This document shows positions 43,948 through 52,279 of a stretch of DNA of 64,000 bases, one piece after another. Each line of letters begins with the position of its first letter. The stretch's first letter is position 1. The stretch lies in assembly GCF_030815255.1 (NCBI RefSeq), contig NZ_JAUSWN010000007.1, positions 60,868 to 124,867 on the forward strand, read 5' to 3'. Under the pieces are notes generated by a model. That model did no database searches. It had not been told where the DNA came from and saw nothing but the letters and a program-made list of their open reading frames with translations. Source of the DNA: Hathewaya limosa (GTDB lineage Bacteria; Bacillota; Clostridia; Clostridiales; Clostridiaceae). The translations under genes were made by a program, and so were the position numbers.

Positions 43948-44691
43948 ATGAGTGATTTAGGTGGGAAGGTAGTTTTAATATCTGGAAGTTCTAGAGGAAT
44001 AGGAAAAGCTATAGCCTTAGCTTTTGCAAAAGAAAATGCGACTATAATTATTAATTATAAAAGTTCAGATAATAAAGCAGATGAAGTAAAGAAAGAAATA
44101 GAGTCTATAGGAGGATATGCACATCTTTTAAAGGGGGATGTGAGTTCCTATGAACAATGTAAGAGTATGGTTGAAGATATAATAAAGAAATTTGGTAAAA
44201 TAGATGTTCTTGTAAATAATGCGGCGGTAAGTAAAATAGATGTATTTTCTTTTTGCACAGAGGAAACTTGGGATTATATTATAGGAACAAATTTAAAGGG
44301 TGTTTTTAATCTAACACATAATGTAGTTAAATATATGGTAGATAAAAAAGAAGGGTCTATAATTAATATCTCTTCAATGTGGGGTGAGGTTGGTGCATCA
44401 TGTGAAGTTATTTATTCTACATCAAAGGGGGGGATTAATGCATTTACTAAAGCATTGGGTAAGGAACTAGCTCCATCTGGTATAAGAGTAAATGCTATTA
44501 GCCCTGGTGTTATAGATACAGAAATGAATAATTGTCTATCAAAGGAAGATAAGGAATCATTGGAAGAAGAAATACCAATGAATAGAATGGGAATGCCAGA
44601 GGAGATAGGGAAAGTAGCTGTATTTTTAGCTAAAGAAGATTCTAGTTATATGACGGGTCAGGTTTTAAGGGTTGATGGTGGATTTATTTAA
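43948..44691 (+). CDS. Short-chain dehydrogenase/reductase (FabG-like)
   Basis: The 247-residue enzyme has the SDR nucleotide site SGSSRGIGKAIALAFA, the structural VLVNNAAVSK, the catalytic Ser in IINISSMWGEVGAS, the YSTSK Tyr-Lys pair, and the NAISPGVIDTEM and GQVLRVDGGF segments. It would reduce or oxidise a carbonyl/alcohol with NADP(H); it resembles 3-oxoacyl-ACP reductase paralogues but lies outside any fatty-acid cluster, so the substrate is open. AGAGGTAA precedes the ATG. Confidence 0.92.
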   Translation: MSDLGGKVVLISGSSRGIGKAIALAFAKENATIIINYKSSDNKADEVKKEIESIGGYAHLLKGDVSSYEQCKSMVEDIIKKFGKIDVLVNNAAVSKIDVFSFCTEETWDYIIGTNLKGVFNLTHNVVKYMVDKKEGSIINISSMWGEVGASCEVIYSTSKGGINAFTKALGKELAPSGIRVNAISPGVIDTEMNNCLSKEDKESLEEEIPMNRMGMPEEIGKVAVFLAKEDSSYMTGQVLRVDGGFI

Positions 44692-44849
44692 TTAGTATTA
44701 AATTAATAAGTTTAAAATATTGTAATAATATCTTATAAAATAGTTTTAAATTTCTTAACAATAACTTAATACTTTATTATGTGATACATGATACAATATA
44801 CAATATAACAAAGAATGGGTATTACATAAAAGGTGAGGAGATTGATACT

Positions 44850-45209
44850 ATGGAAAATAGTTTTAATAAAGGAGTAAGAAACTTGAAGAATATATTAATC
44901 TATATATTGGTAGCAATTGTAGCTTTATTCTTAATAAACTTTGTTATAAAAGGAGCTTTCTATATTGGAGGAGCCGTTTTAGCTATATATATAATATATA
45001 AGTTATATACTAGAGGAAAAGTTTGGTTTTCACAATTATCCAATTCTATTAAAAAGAAAAAATTTGAAAAAGAAATGGCTAAAGTAAAAGAAAATAAAGG
45101 TGGAATTAGTTATATAGAAGCTGAAATTGTAAAACAATCTAATTTTGATAAGATAAATCAAAAAGAGTATGAATATATAGATGTAGATTACAAGGATGTT
45201 AATAATTAG
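44850..45209 (+). CDS. Small membrane protein of unknown function
   Basis: The product is about 119 residues from the ATG at 44850. It has two hydrophobic segments (NILIYILVAIVALFLINFV and GAFYIGGAVLAIYIIY) and then a Lys/Glu-rich cytoplasmic tail ending in NQKEYEYIDVDYKDVNN. I do not recognise the family. GGTGAGGAG about ten bases upstream supports the start; an upstream in-frame extension is possible but poorly supported. Monocistronic. Confidence 0.6.
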   Translation: MENSFNKGVRNLKNILIYILVAIVALFLINFVIKGAFYIGGAVLAIYIIYKLYTRGKVWFSQLSNSIKKKKFEKEMAKVKENKGGISYIEAEIVKQSNFDKINQKEYEYIDVDYKDVNN

Positions 45210-45224
45210 AATGTATTTAAATTA

Positions 45225-45260
45225 AAAGTCATTTATTTTATATAGATGACTTCTTTAGCT
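45225..45260 (+). terminator. Weak terminator-like hairpin
   Basis: AAGTCAT pairs with ATGACTT across a loop of about 12 bases, followed by a mixed T-rich tail. Confidence 0.5.
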
Positions 45261-45275
45261 TTTAAGTATAAAGAA

Positions 45276-45306
45276 TAGCCCATACTATAAAATATAGTAT
45301 GGGCTA
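45276..45306 (-). terminator. Hairpin at the end of the cysteine-desulfurase-like gene
   Basis: AGCCCATACTATA and TATAGTATGGGCT form a perfect 13-bp stem with a three-base loop just after the minus-strand stop. The downstream tail on that strand is only moderately T-rich. Confidence 0.7.
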
Positions 45307-45312
45307 AAAAAT

Positions 45313-46668
45313 TTAAAAATAAGAAAAATTACTATTTAAATATTTCTTTAAATATTTGTCTTTATTTTGAATGATCTCATTAAGAGCACATATAAGTCTA
45401 TCTATATCATTTCTAGTATTATAAAAACCTAAACTTACTCTTACCATACCAGGTCTACCGTCTTTATTTTTTCTGTAATGTTCAGCTTCTTCTTCAGACA
45501 CATTTAAAATTCTCTGAACATAAGGTTGTGCACAAAAGCAACCACTTCTAGTTGCTATACCAAATTCATAAGATAAGATTTTTGATAAAATTTCATGATG
45601 AATACCATTTATATTAAATGGTATTATTCCAACTGAATTTTCTATATCATTATCTATATAAACTGTAATATCTTTCATTTCCTTTAGAGCATTCATTAAA
45701 TATGATTTTAATAATTTCTCGTTATTATCAACTTTATCTAAATTCATTGAATTTAGGCTTCTTACTGCAGTTGCAAGAGCCACAGCTCCAATAATGTTTG
45801 GAGATCCAGCCTCATCTTTATGAGGAGGTTCATCCCATGTTACCTTTCTATGGGTAACTACATCAACAATTCCTCCACCTTTGTGATCTGGTGGTAACTT
45901 TTCAAATTCACATTTAGGTCCAATTAATACACCAGTTCCATAAGGTGCATACATTTTATGACCCGAAAAAGCTAAAAAATCAATATGCTTAGGATCATTA
46001 TGGTCTAACATAGAAAATTTAGAATGGGGAATTAATTGAGCACCATCGACTAAAATTTTAGCACCATATTTATGAGCTAGCGCAGCTATTTCATGTACAG
46101 GATTTTTATAGCCTGTAACATTAGAAGCGCCTGTTACTGTGACTAATTTAACATTGCCTTTAGAATATTTAAGCTTGTTTTTTAAATCTTGTAAATCTAA
46201 TCTATAATTTTTATCTATTTCAACATATTGAATATTAAAATTTTCTCTCCAGGGTAGGTCGTTGGAGTGATGCTCCATACAAGTACTTATTATAGTGCTT
46301 CCTTTATACATATACCTCATCATATTGGCTAATTTGTTTATTGCTTCAGTAGTATTTTTAACGTAAATTACTGTATCTTCTTGTTTATCTCCTCCAACAA
46401 AGTCTAAAATGACTTCTTTAGAATACTCATATAGTGCAGAGGATAGCTGAGATTTATAGCCTGTACCTCTATGATATGATGAGTAATACGGAGAAAAACT
46501 AGTTATTTCTTTCAAAACTGAATTTAGTGGTGGAGTAGTAGCGGCATTGTCAAAGTTAACTTCCTTAACTAATCTTCCATTTTGAAGAGGAACAAGTGTA
46601 TCTACCCCGGCAACATTATATACATTTGCACTAAACATTCTTGGATTAAAACATATATTTTTTTTCAT
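45313..46668 (-). CDS. Class V aminotransferase, cysteine-desulfurase-like (SufS-type)
   Basis: The 451-residue PLP enzyme has an N-terminal extension of about 35 residues before EVNFDNAATTPP. Motifs follow in order: NTTEAINKLANMM, STCMEHHSNDLPWRE, VTVTGASNVTGYKNPV, KILVDGAQLIPHS, the PLP lysine in FLAFSGHKMYAPYGTGVLIG, and the Cys loop ATRSGCFCAQPYVQ. The HHSN and late RSGCFCAQP fit a SufS-like desulfurase or selenocysteine lyase. No scaffold (SufU, IscU) gene adjoins it, so its role is uncertain. GGGAGG lies upstream of the ATG on the minus strand. Confidence 0.88.
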   Translation of the reverse strand: MKKNICFNPRMFSANVYNVAGVDTLVPLQNGRLVKEVNFDNAATTPPLNSVLKEITSFSPYYSSYHRGTGYKSQLSSALYEYSKEVILDFVGGDKQEDTVIYVKNTTEAINKLANMMRYMYKGSTIISTCMEHHSNDLPWRENFNIQYVEIDKNYRLDLQDLKNKLKYSKGNVKLVTVTGASNVTGYKNPVHEIAALAHKYGAKILVDGAQLIPHSKFSMLDHNDPKHIDFLAFSGHKMYAPYGTGVLIGPKCEFEKLPPDHKGGGIVDVVTHRKVTWDEPPHKDEAGSPNIIGAVALATAVRSLNSMNLDKVDNNEKLLKSYLMNALKEMKDITVYIDNDIENSVGIIPFNINGIHHEILSKILSYEFGIATRSGCFCAQPYVQRILNVSEEEAEHYRKNKDGRPGMVRVSLGFYNTRNDIDRLICALNEIIQNKDKYLKKYLNSNFSYF

Positions 46669-46882
46669 AATGTTACCTCCCTATAAGCATAAGCTTATGG
46701 TATTAGTAGATAAATTCTTACCATTTATTATATGTGTAAAATTATAAGAATGTGAAAATTATTAAAATCTAAAAATAATTAATAAAACTAATAACATTTT
46801 TGTGACTTAAGTAATATATTATAAGTGTGTAAGTTACAGACATAAGATTAAAAATCGAGGAATGGAAGGAGAGAAGGATTAT

Positions 46883-47002
46883 ATGTATTGCTGCTGGTGG
46901 TTCTTAATAATAATTCTAATATTTTTCTTTTGGTGGTGGTGTACACCATCATTCTACGGATTAGGTTCCGGTTATCGCAACTCTTGCTGTTGTTGTCAAT
47001 AA
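46883..47002 (+). CDS. 39-residue Trp/Cys-rich membrane microprotein
   Basis: This short frame encodes a product that begins MYCCWWFLIIILIFFFWWWC, passes through TPSFYGLGSGYRNS and ends CCCCQ. The first half is one hydrophobic segment bounded by Trp clusters and Cys pairs; the tail has four Cys in a row. GGAGAGAAGG lies upstream, a promoter-sized gap precedes it, and a good terminator follows the stop, so it looks like a real monocistronic gene. It recalls small sporulation or envelope proteins, but I cannot assign a family. Confidence 0.6.
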   Translation: MYCCWWFLIIILIFFFWWWCTPSFYGLGSGYRNSCCCCQ

Positions 47003-47031
47003 ACAAATATTTGGGGTATAATACTTGTTTT

Positions 47032-47064
47032 TGGAGTTCTAAATTTTTAGAACTCCTTTTTTTA
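47032..47064 (+). terminator. Intrinsic terminator after the microprotein gene
   Basis: GGAGTTCTAAA pairs with TTTAGAACTCC around a two-base loop (or fewer pairs with a larger loop), followed by TTTTTTT. Confidence 0.92.
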
Positions 47065-47144
47065 GTTAAATTTTGTTTTTTGGTATATGTTTTTATGTAA
47101 TAAATAAAATATAGTATAAAGGATTATAAATTTAGGAGGAATAT

Positions 47145-47633
47145 ATGAACACAGGAAAGAGCAAATTTAATCTTTTTTATTTTCTATTATCATTTATTAT
47201 AACATTAGGTACTGGATTTTTAAGTTATATATTTACTAAAAGTTCTATGGTGCTTTATGAGAAATTAAAGAAACCTTCTTTTACCCCTCCAGATATTATA
47301 TTTTTCATAGTGTGGACAGTGTTATTTATATTAATGGGTCTAGCTTTATATAGAATTTTAAAGTTAAAAGATGAAGGGAAAAATATAAAAAAGGCAGTAC
47401 TTTTATTTTCTATACAACTAGTACTAAATTTTTTATGGTCTATAATATTTTTTAGAAAAAGACTTATTTTTATGGCATTTTTAGAACTTATATTGTTGGT
47501 TATATTTATAATATTAACTATTATAGAATTCTTTAAAAAAGATAAAATTGCTGGTATATTATTAATACCCTATGTTTTATGGTGTATTTTTGCAGGAGTT
47601 TTAAACTATTTTGTTTGGTTTTTAAATGCATAG
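47145..47633 (+). CDS. TspO/MBR family membrane protein
   Basis: The 162-residue protein has five membrane segments. Diagnostic parts are LKKPSFTPPDIIFFIVWTVLFILMGLALYRI, VLNFLWSIIFF and the C-terminal GVLNYFVWFLN. TspO proteins bind porphyrins and other tetrapyrroles in the membrane. The genome's large corrinoid pathway makes a tetrapyrrole ligand plausible, though that link is inference. AGGAGG precedes the ATG. It stands alone. Confidence 0.92.
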   Translation: MNTGKSKFNLFYFLLSFIITLGTGFLSYIFTKSSMVLYEKLKKPSFTPPDIIFFIVWTVLFILMGLALYRILKLKDEGKNIKKAVLLFSIQLVLNFLWSIIFFRKRLIFMAFLELILLVIFIILTIIEFFKKDKIAGILLIPYVLWCIFAGVLNYFVWFLNA

Positions 47634-47813
47634 TGTAATTGTTTAGTTAATAAAAATAAAACTAAAAAACTGTTTAAATTATGAGAAATAAGTTATTTTT
47701 ACAAATAATGTGTAGCTAAAAGAAGATGGAAAAATATTGGAAAAAAACTTCCTATAGTATATAATAATATTATGAATTTTATTCCAAAATTTGTAATAAA
47801 ATTATAGGGAGAG

Positions 47814-49049
47814 ATGAATATGGTAGCCTATAAAGGAGATTTAAATTTTAAAAATTTAACCCGAAAAGAAAAATTGGTATTACAAAAAAGTAAGGCTAGG
47901 GTTAGAATAGTAAAGATTTTGCTTGTTGTAACTATGGTTGTAGGAATTTTATATTTTAATCCTAATATAATTGTAAATTTAAAAAGTAACATTATGAACG
48001 TATCTATAGGTACAGGAATATATAAATCAAAGGTATTAAGACTGCAAAAAGAAGAATATGTGTATCAAGAAGCAGGTGGAAGCACCAAAAAAGGAATTCA
48101 AAAGATAAGTGTACAAATAAATCAAGGAAAGTTTAAAGGAAAGATTCTTACTATAGAAAATAATTATGATAATTCTAATCCTTATAGTTATGTTATGAAA
48201 AAAGGGGACAGATTATACTTATCTGTTGAGGAGAAGAATGGAGATATAAAAAATGCATATATATATGATTATGATAGAGGAATGTATATAGCTATTCTGA
48301 GTGCAACTTTTATTTTAAGTGTCATATTAATTGGAGGGAAAAAGGGTATAAAAACTTGTTTATGTATAGCTGTCACACTTCCTATTGTAACTAAGATAAT
48401 TCCTTATTTTATATTAAAAGGATATAATTATATTATTGTGATTTTAATGTTTTCACTTATTTTAATAGGCATTTTGACTGTAATAATGGAAGGAATAAGT
48501 AAAGAATCTATAGCTACAATGTTAGGGTCCGTTGGAGGAATGCTAGTTGGAGGAGGTTTTATTTATGTATTTCAATATCTATGTAAAATAACAGGTATAT
48601 CTTCTGATCAAATTCAGTTATTATTATATAATGGAAAAAATATTAATTTTACAGGAGTATTATTTGCAAGTCTTGTTATAGGATCATTAGGTGCTATAAT
48701 GCATATGAGTTTAAATGTAACCAGAGCAATGCAAAAAGCTGATTTAGAAACTATGAATATAAAGGTTACAGATCTTATGAAAATTGGATTTAAAGAAGGA
48801 AAGGCATCTTTAGGGGCAATGACAAATACTTTGATTTTGGCCTATTTGGGAGCCACGCTGCAAGTTATAATAATATTTATGGTATCTAACAATGTTACAT
48901 TATTACAAGGAATAAATGGGGAAACAATAGTATTAGAGATATTAAGAATTATTACAGGGGTTTTAGGGTTTATGGCAGCGATTCCCGCAACTACACTTGT
49001 ATATGGATTTTTATATAAAAAAGAATTTTTAAATAAGAAATATGTTTAA
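47814..49049 (+). CDS. YibE/F family membrane protein
   Basis: The 411-residue protein has one N-terminal membrane segment (about 38-55), an extracytoplasmic region of about 100 residues, and then seven or so membrane segments in the C-terminal half. The latter include AATF-like ILSATFILSVILIGGKKGIK, SLVIGSLGAIMHMSLNVTRAM and GKASLGAMTNTLILAYLGATL, typical of YibE/F. The function of the family is not known; transport has been suggested. GGGAGAG precedes the ATG at 47814; the in-frame ATG at 47820 is an alternative. Confidence 0.88.
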   Translation: MNMVAYKGDLNFKNLTRKEKLVLQKSKARVRIVKILLVVTMVVGILYFNPNIIVNLKSNIMNVSIGTGIYKSKVLRLQKEEYVYQEAGGSTKKGIQKISVQINQGKFKGKILTIENNYDNSNPYSYVMKKGDRLYLSVEEKNGDIKNAYIYDYDRGMYIAILSATFILSVILIGGKKGIKTCLCIAVTLPIVTKIIPYFILKGYNYIIVILMFSLILIGILTVIMEGISKESIATMLGSVGGMLVGGGFIYVFQYLCKITGISSDQIQLLLYNGKNINFTGVLFASLVIGSLGAIMHMSLNVTRAMQKADLETMNIKVTDLMKIGFKEGKASLGAMTNTLILAYLGATLQVIIIFMVSNNVTLLQGINGETIVLEILRIITGVLGFMAAIPATTLVYGFLYKKEFLNKKYV

Positions 49050-49169
49050 AAACATTAATTAATAATTATGATTTCATAATTCACAGTTATGAAATCATAT
49101 GTTACAATAAAATTAAAAAATTGATAAAAAGTTAACATTAGAATAAACATTAAAAAGAGGAGAATGGAA

Positions 49170-49571
49170 ATGGAAGAAGCTATAATTGTACTTATGGAAA
49201 AAGAAAAAGATACAGGAAAATTTATAGGAGAAAAAGGGAGTTATACTATAGAAAAAGGTGACTTGGTTCATAGCTTTTATGTTCTTAAGGATAACAAAGA
49301 TGAAGAAGTATATATAACATTAACAACAGATAAGGATTTAAAAGATTGGGAGTACACGGCTTTTTATGATTATATTAATTTAGATAATTTAAAAAGTTTC
49401 TATGAAGATGTAGAAGAAGTTGATGACGAATTTAACCCAGCGTTTAGATTTAAAATTGACTATAATGAGGAAGAAATGGAAGATAAGTTAAATCAGTTTA
49501 TAGATGTATATTATGAAGAAATTTTAAAAACTTATGAAGAAATTAAAGATTTAGAAGAAGAATATATATAA
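49170..49571 (+). CDS. Acidic conserved hypothetical protein (DUF6762-like)
   Basis: The 133-residue soluble protein is very acidic, with an N-terminal strand-rich part (AIIVLMEKEKDTGKFIGEKGSY), VYITLTTDKDLKDWEYTAFYDYI in the middle, and a C-terminal helix full of Glu. It resembles a small clostridial family of unknown function; the DUF number is from memory. The ATG at 49170 is eight bases after AGAGGAG; the ATG at 49164 is too close. Confidence 0.65.
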   Translation: MEEAIIVLMEKEKDTGKFIGEKGSYTIEKGDLVHSFYVLKDNKDEEVYITLTTDKDLKDWEYTAFYDYINLDNLKSFYEDVEEVDDEFNPAFRFKIDYNEEEMEDKLNQFIDVYYEEILKTYEEIKDLEEEYI

Positions 49572-49643
49572 AAATTTATACTTTAGGTATTATAAATAGA
49601 AAAAAAGGAATAATATACTTATAATATCTAGAGGAGTGGTAAC

Positions 49644-50288
49644 ATGAGAATACCAAGACATGTTGGAATAATTCCTGATGGCAATAGACGATGGGCTGTG
49701 ACTCAAGGAATAAAAAAGTCAGAAGGATATGATAATGGTTTAAAGCCAGGGCTTGAAGCACTTAGAATTCTACAAGATGCAGGAGTAGAAGAAGTTACTT
49801 ATTATGGATTTACTACAGATAATACTAAAAGACCTAGAGAACAAAGGGAAGCTTTTACTAAAGCATGTATAGATGCAGTGAAATTAATAAGTTACGAAAG
49901 TGCCTCGCTTTTGGTTGTAGGAGATAAAGAATCACCAATGTTTCCTAAAGAATTAATTCCTTTTACTAAAAGAGTTAATTTCAAAGATGGTGGAATAAAA
50001 GTGAATTTTTTAGTCAACTATGGATGGAATTGGGATTTATATTCACTAAACGAAGGAAGTTTTACAAATAGAAAAGAAATTTATGACAATATAAAATCTA
50101 ATGAGATTTCCAGAATAGATCTTATTATAAGATGGGGTGGTAGAAGAAGATTAAGTGGGTTTTTGCCGGTCCAATCAGTGTATTCTGATTTCTACATAAT
50201 AGATGAATTGTGGCCAGAATTTAAACCAGAACATATATATGAAGCACTAAACTGGTATAATACTCAAGATGTTACGTTAGGTGGATAA
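49644..50288 (+). CDS. UppS-family cis-prenyltransferase, short divergent form
   Basis: The 214-residue protein has the cis-prenyltransferase landmarks: HVGIIPDGNRRWAVTQG with the catalytic Asp, the LQDAGVEEVTYYGFTTDNTKRP helix, VNFLVNYGWNWD, and DLIIRWGGRRRLSGFLPVQSVYSDFY close to the C-terminus. It is some 25-35 residues shorter than usual UppS and reads RWGGRRRLSG where most have RTSGEQRLSN. It is not next to cdsA, frr or dxr, so it is probably a second paralogue with another chain length or substrate. GAGGAG precedes the ATG. Confidence 0.85.
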   Translation: MRIPRHVGIIPDGNRRWAVTQGIKKSEGYDNGLKPGLEALRILQDAGVEEVTYYGFTTDNTKRPREQREAFTKACIDAVKLISYESASLLVVGDKESPMFPKELIPFTKRVNFKDGGIKVNFLVNYGWNWDLYSLNEGSFTNRKEIYDNIKSNEISRIDLIIRWGGRRRLSGFLPVQSVYSDFYIIDELWPEFKPEHIYEALNWYNTQDVTLGG

Positions 50289-50320
50289 AAAGGTGAAGAA
50301 ATTAAACTTCACCTTTTTGT
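50286..50320. terminator. Bidirectional intrinsic terminator
   Basis: AAAAAGGTGAAG pairs with CTTCACCTTTTT around eight bases. It serves the UppS-like gene and the convergent glutaredoxin gene. Confidence 0.92.
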
Positions 50321-50344
50321 GTTATATAGATTAAGGAAAAAAGT

Positions 50345-50572
50345 TTATAGACCTAATAAAGAATCAATTTTATTTTGATCAAAGCCGGAAACGGCTTCAT
50401 CATCTATTAATATTACAGGTACACCCATAAATCCCATAGAAATTAATTTTTTTCTATTTTCAGTTTCTTTTACATTTCTTTCTTCAAATTCTATACCTTT
50501 TTCCTTTAAATAATTTTTAGCAGTAATACAATGTGGACAAGTATCTGATGTAAAAACTATAACTTTTGACAT
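50345..50572 (-). CDS. Glutaredoxin-like protein (NrdH/YruB type)
   Basis: The 75-residue thioredoxin-fold protein has the CPHC redox motif in VFTSDTCPHCITAKNYLKEK, the ERNVKETENRKKL segment, and the cis-Pro in MGVPVILIDDEAVSGFDQNKID. It acts as a small cytoplasmic disulfide reductase. The start at 50572 follows AAGGAGG; an extra six residues upstream are possible but lie within the ribosome binding site. Confidence 0.93.
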   Translation of the reverse strand: MSKVIVFTSDTCPHCITAKNYLKEKGIEFEERNVKETENRKKLISMGFMGVPVILIDDEAVSGFDQNKIDSLLGL

Positions 50573-50821
50573 AATATCCTCCTTAAACAATACACTTTAG
50601 TTTATATTATATAATAGTTATTATTTGTTGTAAATCATTATCGATAAAATATATAACATTACTTAAAAATATATTTTGTAAAAAACAAATTTCTATACAA
50701 AAAATAATTTTTTATAAAATAAAAGTCTTTTAGTTAATAATGTATAGATATAGTTATTTTACATATTATAAATGTGTAGTTGCAATAGAATAGATAAATT
50801 AATAAAAAAGGAGATATTTTT

Positions 50822-51061
50822 ATGAATAAACCATTTATGACAGTACAAAATGGAAAAGGTGAAACCGTGGAATTAGAATTAGTTGATACTATAACAATAA
50901 CACCTAATAAGTATGTAATAGTATCAGAAGTAAATTCAGATAATGCATTTGCATATAAAGTTAATACAAAAAGTGGAGAAGTAAAATACCAATCTATAGG
51001 TGAAGGTGCTGAATTTAAGAAAGTGCTACAAGCATATAATGAAAAACACAAAAATGACTAA
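50822..51061 (+). CDS. DUF1292 (YrzB-like) protein
   Basis: The 79-residue protein fits the small DUF1292 pattern: GKGETVELELVDTITITPNKYVIVSEVNSDNAFAYKV (in parts) and a C-terminal EFKKVLQAYNEKHKND helix. The family is widespread in Firmicutes and has no known function. AAAGGAG precedes the ATG. Confidence 0.8.
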   Translation: MNKPFMTVQNGKGETVELELVDTITITPNKYVIVSEVNSDNAFAYKVNTKSGEVKYQSIGEGAEFKKVLQAYNEKHKND

Positions 51062-51081
51062 TAAAAATACATAGAATATAA

Positions 51082-51115
51082 AAAAGGCTCTGTTTTTATT
51101 AAACAGGGCCTTATA
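51082..51115. terminator. Bidirectional terminator
   Basis: AAGGCTCTGTTT pairs with AAACAGGGCCTT with one G-U pair. The T-run is best on the minus strand, where it would end the selenoprotein transcript. Confidence 0.85.
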
Positions 51116-51130
51116 TTATATAAAAAATAT

Positions 51131-51625
51131 TTACTTAATTTTCATTTTTAATGTATGGTCAATAATTTTTTGAATTGTTGAACCACAACATTTTCCTAAG
51201 GGGTTTTTAGTTAAACATTTTCCATTTTTCATTGCTCCAGTTAGTTCTACGATATCTTTCATGTTTTTAGCGTCTTTGTTTAAAATTGCATTTGTAATCA
51301 TTTCTTCTGTTACTTTATTACAGTAACAAATATATTTAGGATTAGCATCTTTTTTAAACCATATGGGAACGCTAAGGTCCTTTTTATAAAAAATATGTGT
51401 ATCTTTTTTATTAAAATAAACTACATTACAATCTTCATTTAAGCAAATGTAATATGGGGAACTTGTAACGAGATTTTGAAGATTCTCAAGTACAAGATGT
51501 TTAACTGTGACATGACTAACAAGTTGTGATTTTTCATTGCAACAAGGGCAATGAGAAAAGTTTTCTACCGAACTAGTAGAGGTTTTTGTACTTTCTCAAC
51601 AAGATGTTGATTTTTGTTTTTCCAT
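51131..51625 (-). CDS. CopZ-type [2Fe-2S]/Zn metallochaperone, putative selenoprotein with in-frame UGA
   Basis: Reading UGA (51596-51598) as selenocysteine gives one uninterrupted 164-residue protein. It starts MEKQKSTSC-U-ESTKTS. Then come CPCCNEKSQLV, YYICLNEDCNVVYFNKKD, YICYCNKVTEEMI and NPLGKCCGSTIQKII, the Cys pattern of the Archaeoglobus CopZ N-terminal domain, which binds a [2Fe-2S] cluster and zinc. Homologues I recall have a Cys-Cys near the N-terminus, so U replaces the second Cys. GGAGG is eight bases before the ATG at 51625. A stem-loop begins at the UGA. A nonsense mutation is the alternative, but the frame beyond is intact and the SECIS-like fold argues against it. No heavy-metal-associated domain follows. 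Confidence 0.8.
51552..51598 (-). promoter_or_regulatory. Bacterial SECIS-like stem-loop after the UGA codon
   Basis: On the minus strand the RNA pairs UGAGAAAG, starting with the UGA itself, with CUUUUCUCA (one bulged U). An upper stem UCUACU / GGUAGA closes the pentaloop AGUUC. The loop G is the second loop base and lies 22 bases after the UGA. This meets the published bacterial SECIS rules: a G in the first two loop positions, 16-37 bases from the UGA. Confidence 0.72.
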
Positions 51626-51832
51626 AGTAATTTCCTCCAGTGTATTTAGATGTATTAAAATTTAAAAACTATACTGATTAAAATTTTAAAAAATTTTTAA
51701 TATAGAAATTATAGCATATATTAAAAAAAATAGTGTAATTAATGTGTGAAATTATAAATTAATATCAGGATACTTAAAAGGTTAAAATTAAGTATAAATT
51801 TAAAATAATTATAAAATAAATTAATATATCCG

Positions 51833-51862
51833 TTGACAAATTCGATTTTATAATATTATAAT
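51833..51862 (+). promoter_or_regulatory. Promoter of the T-box/argS transcript
   Basis: TTGACA at 51833 is followed after 18 bases by TATAAT at 51857, upstream of the T-box leader. Confidence 0.75.
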
Positions 51863-51887
51863 AGTTACTAACAAATAGAAATAAAAA

Positions 51888-52195
51888 AATTCAATGAAGA
51901 GGAAAGTACTTTTTTAGTATAGATTTCATAGCGAGCAGAGTAGAGTGGGAGTCTGCAGATCTTAAAGAAGGAAAAGAGCCTCGGAGAAGCTACTGGAAAG
52001 CAAATAAGTAGTATTTGTAAGTAAGGTATGCCGTAATAATGCGTTAAATTTTTAAGAGGACTAGGATAATTATAAATTTTATTAAATTGTAATATAAGTT
52101 TATGAAATTTAATAAAACACCTAATATGGTTATTTTAGTCAATTAGAGTGGTACCGCGATTTTACTCGTCTCTATTATAGAGATGAGTTTTTTTA
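51888..52195 (+). promoter_or_regulatory. T-box riboswitch upstream of argS
   Basis: The leader opens with GAAGAGGAAAGTA and continues with GCGAGC and GTGGGAG of stem I. It ends with the T-box core AGAGTGGTACCGCG at about 52145-52158, directly before the terminator. Uncharged tRNA-Arg should stabilise the antiterminator and allow argS transcription. I could not assign the specifier codon with confidence by eye. Confidence 0.95.
52164..52195 (+). terminator. T-box terminator
   Basis: CTCGTCTCTA pairs with TAGAGATGAG around three bases, with one G-U pair, followed by seven T residues. It sits just after the T-box core with which it competes. Confidence 0.93.
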
Positions 52196-52279
52196 TATTC
52201 TTTTTTAATTTTAATGTATAAAATAAGTCTTATAAATTTGATTAAACTACTAATAGAATAATAAATTGGAGGTTTTAAA

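Noticed and set aside
51131..51625. Pseudogene by nonsense mutation
   Set aside because: Only one stop, a UGA and not UAA/UAG, at a position where a Cys is expected; the rest of the frame is intact and a SECIS-like hairpin follows. Still possible if the genome lacks selenocysteine machinery.
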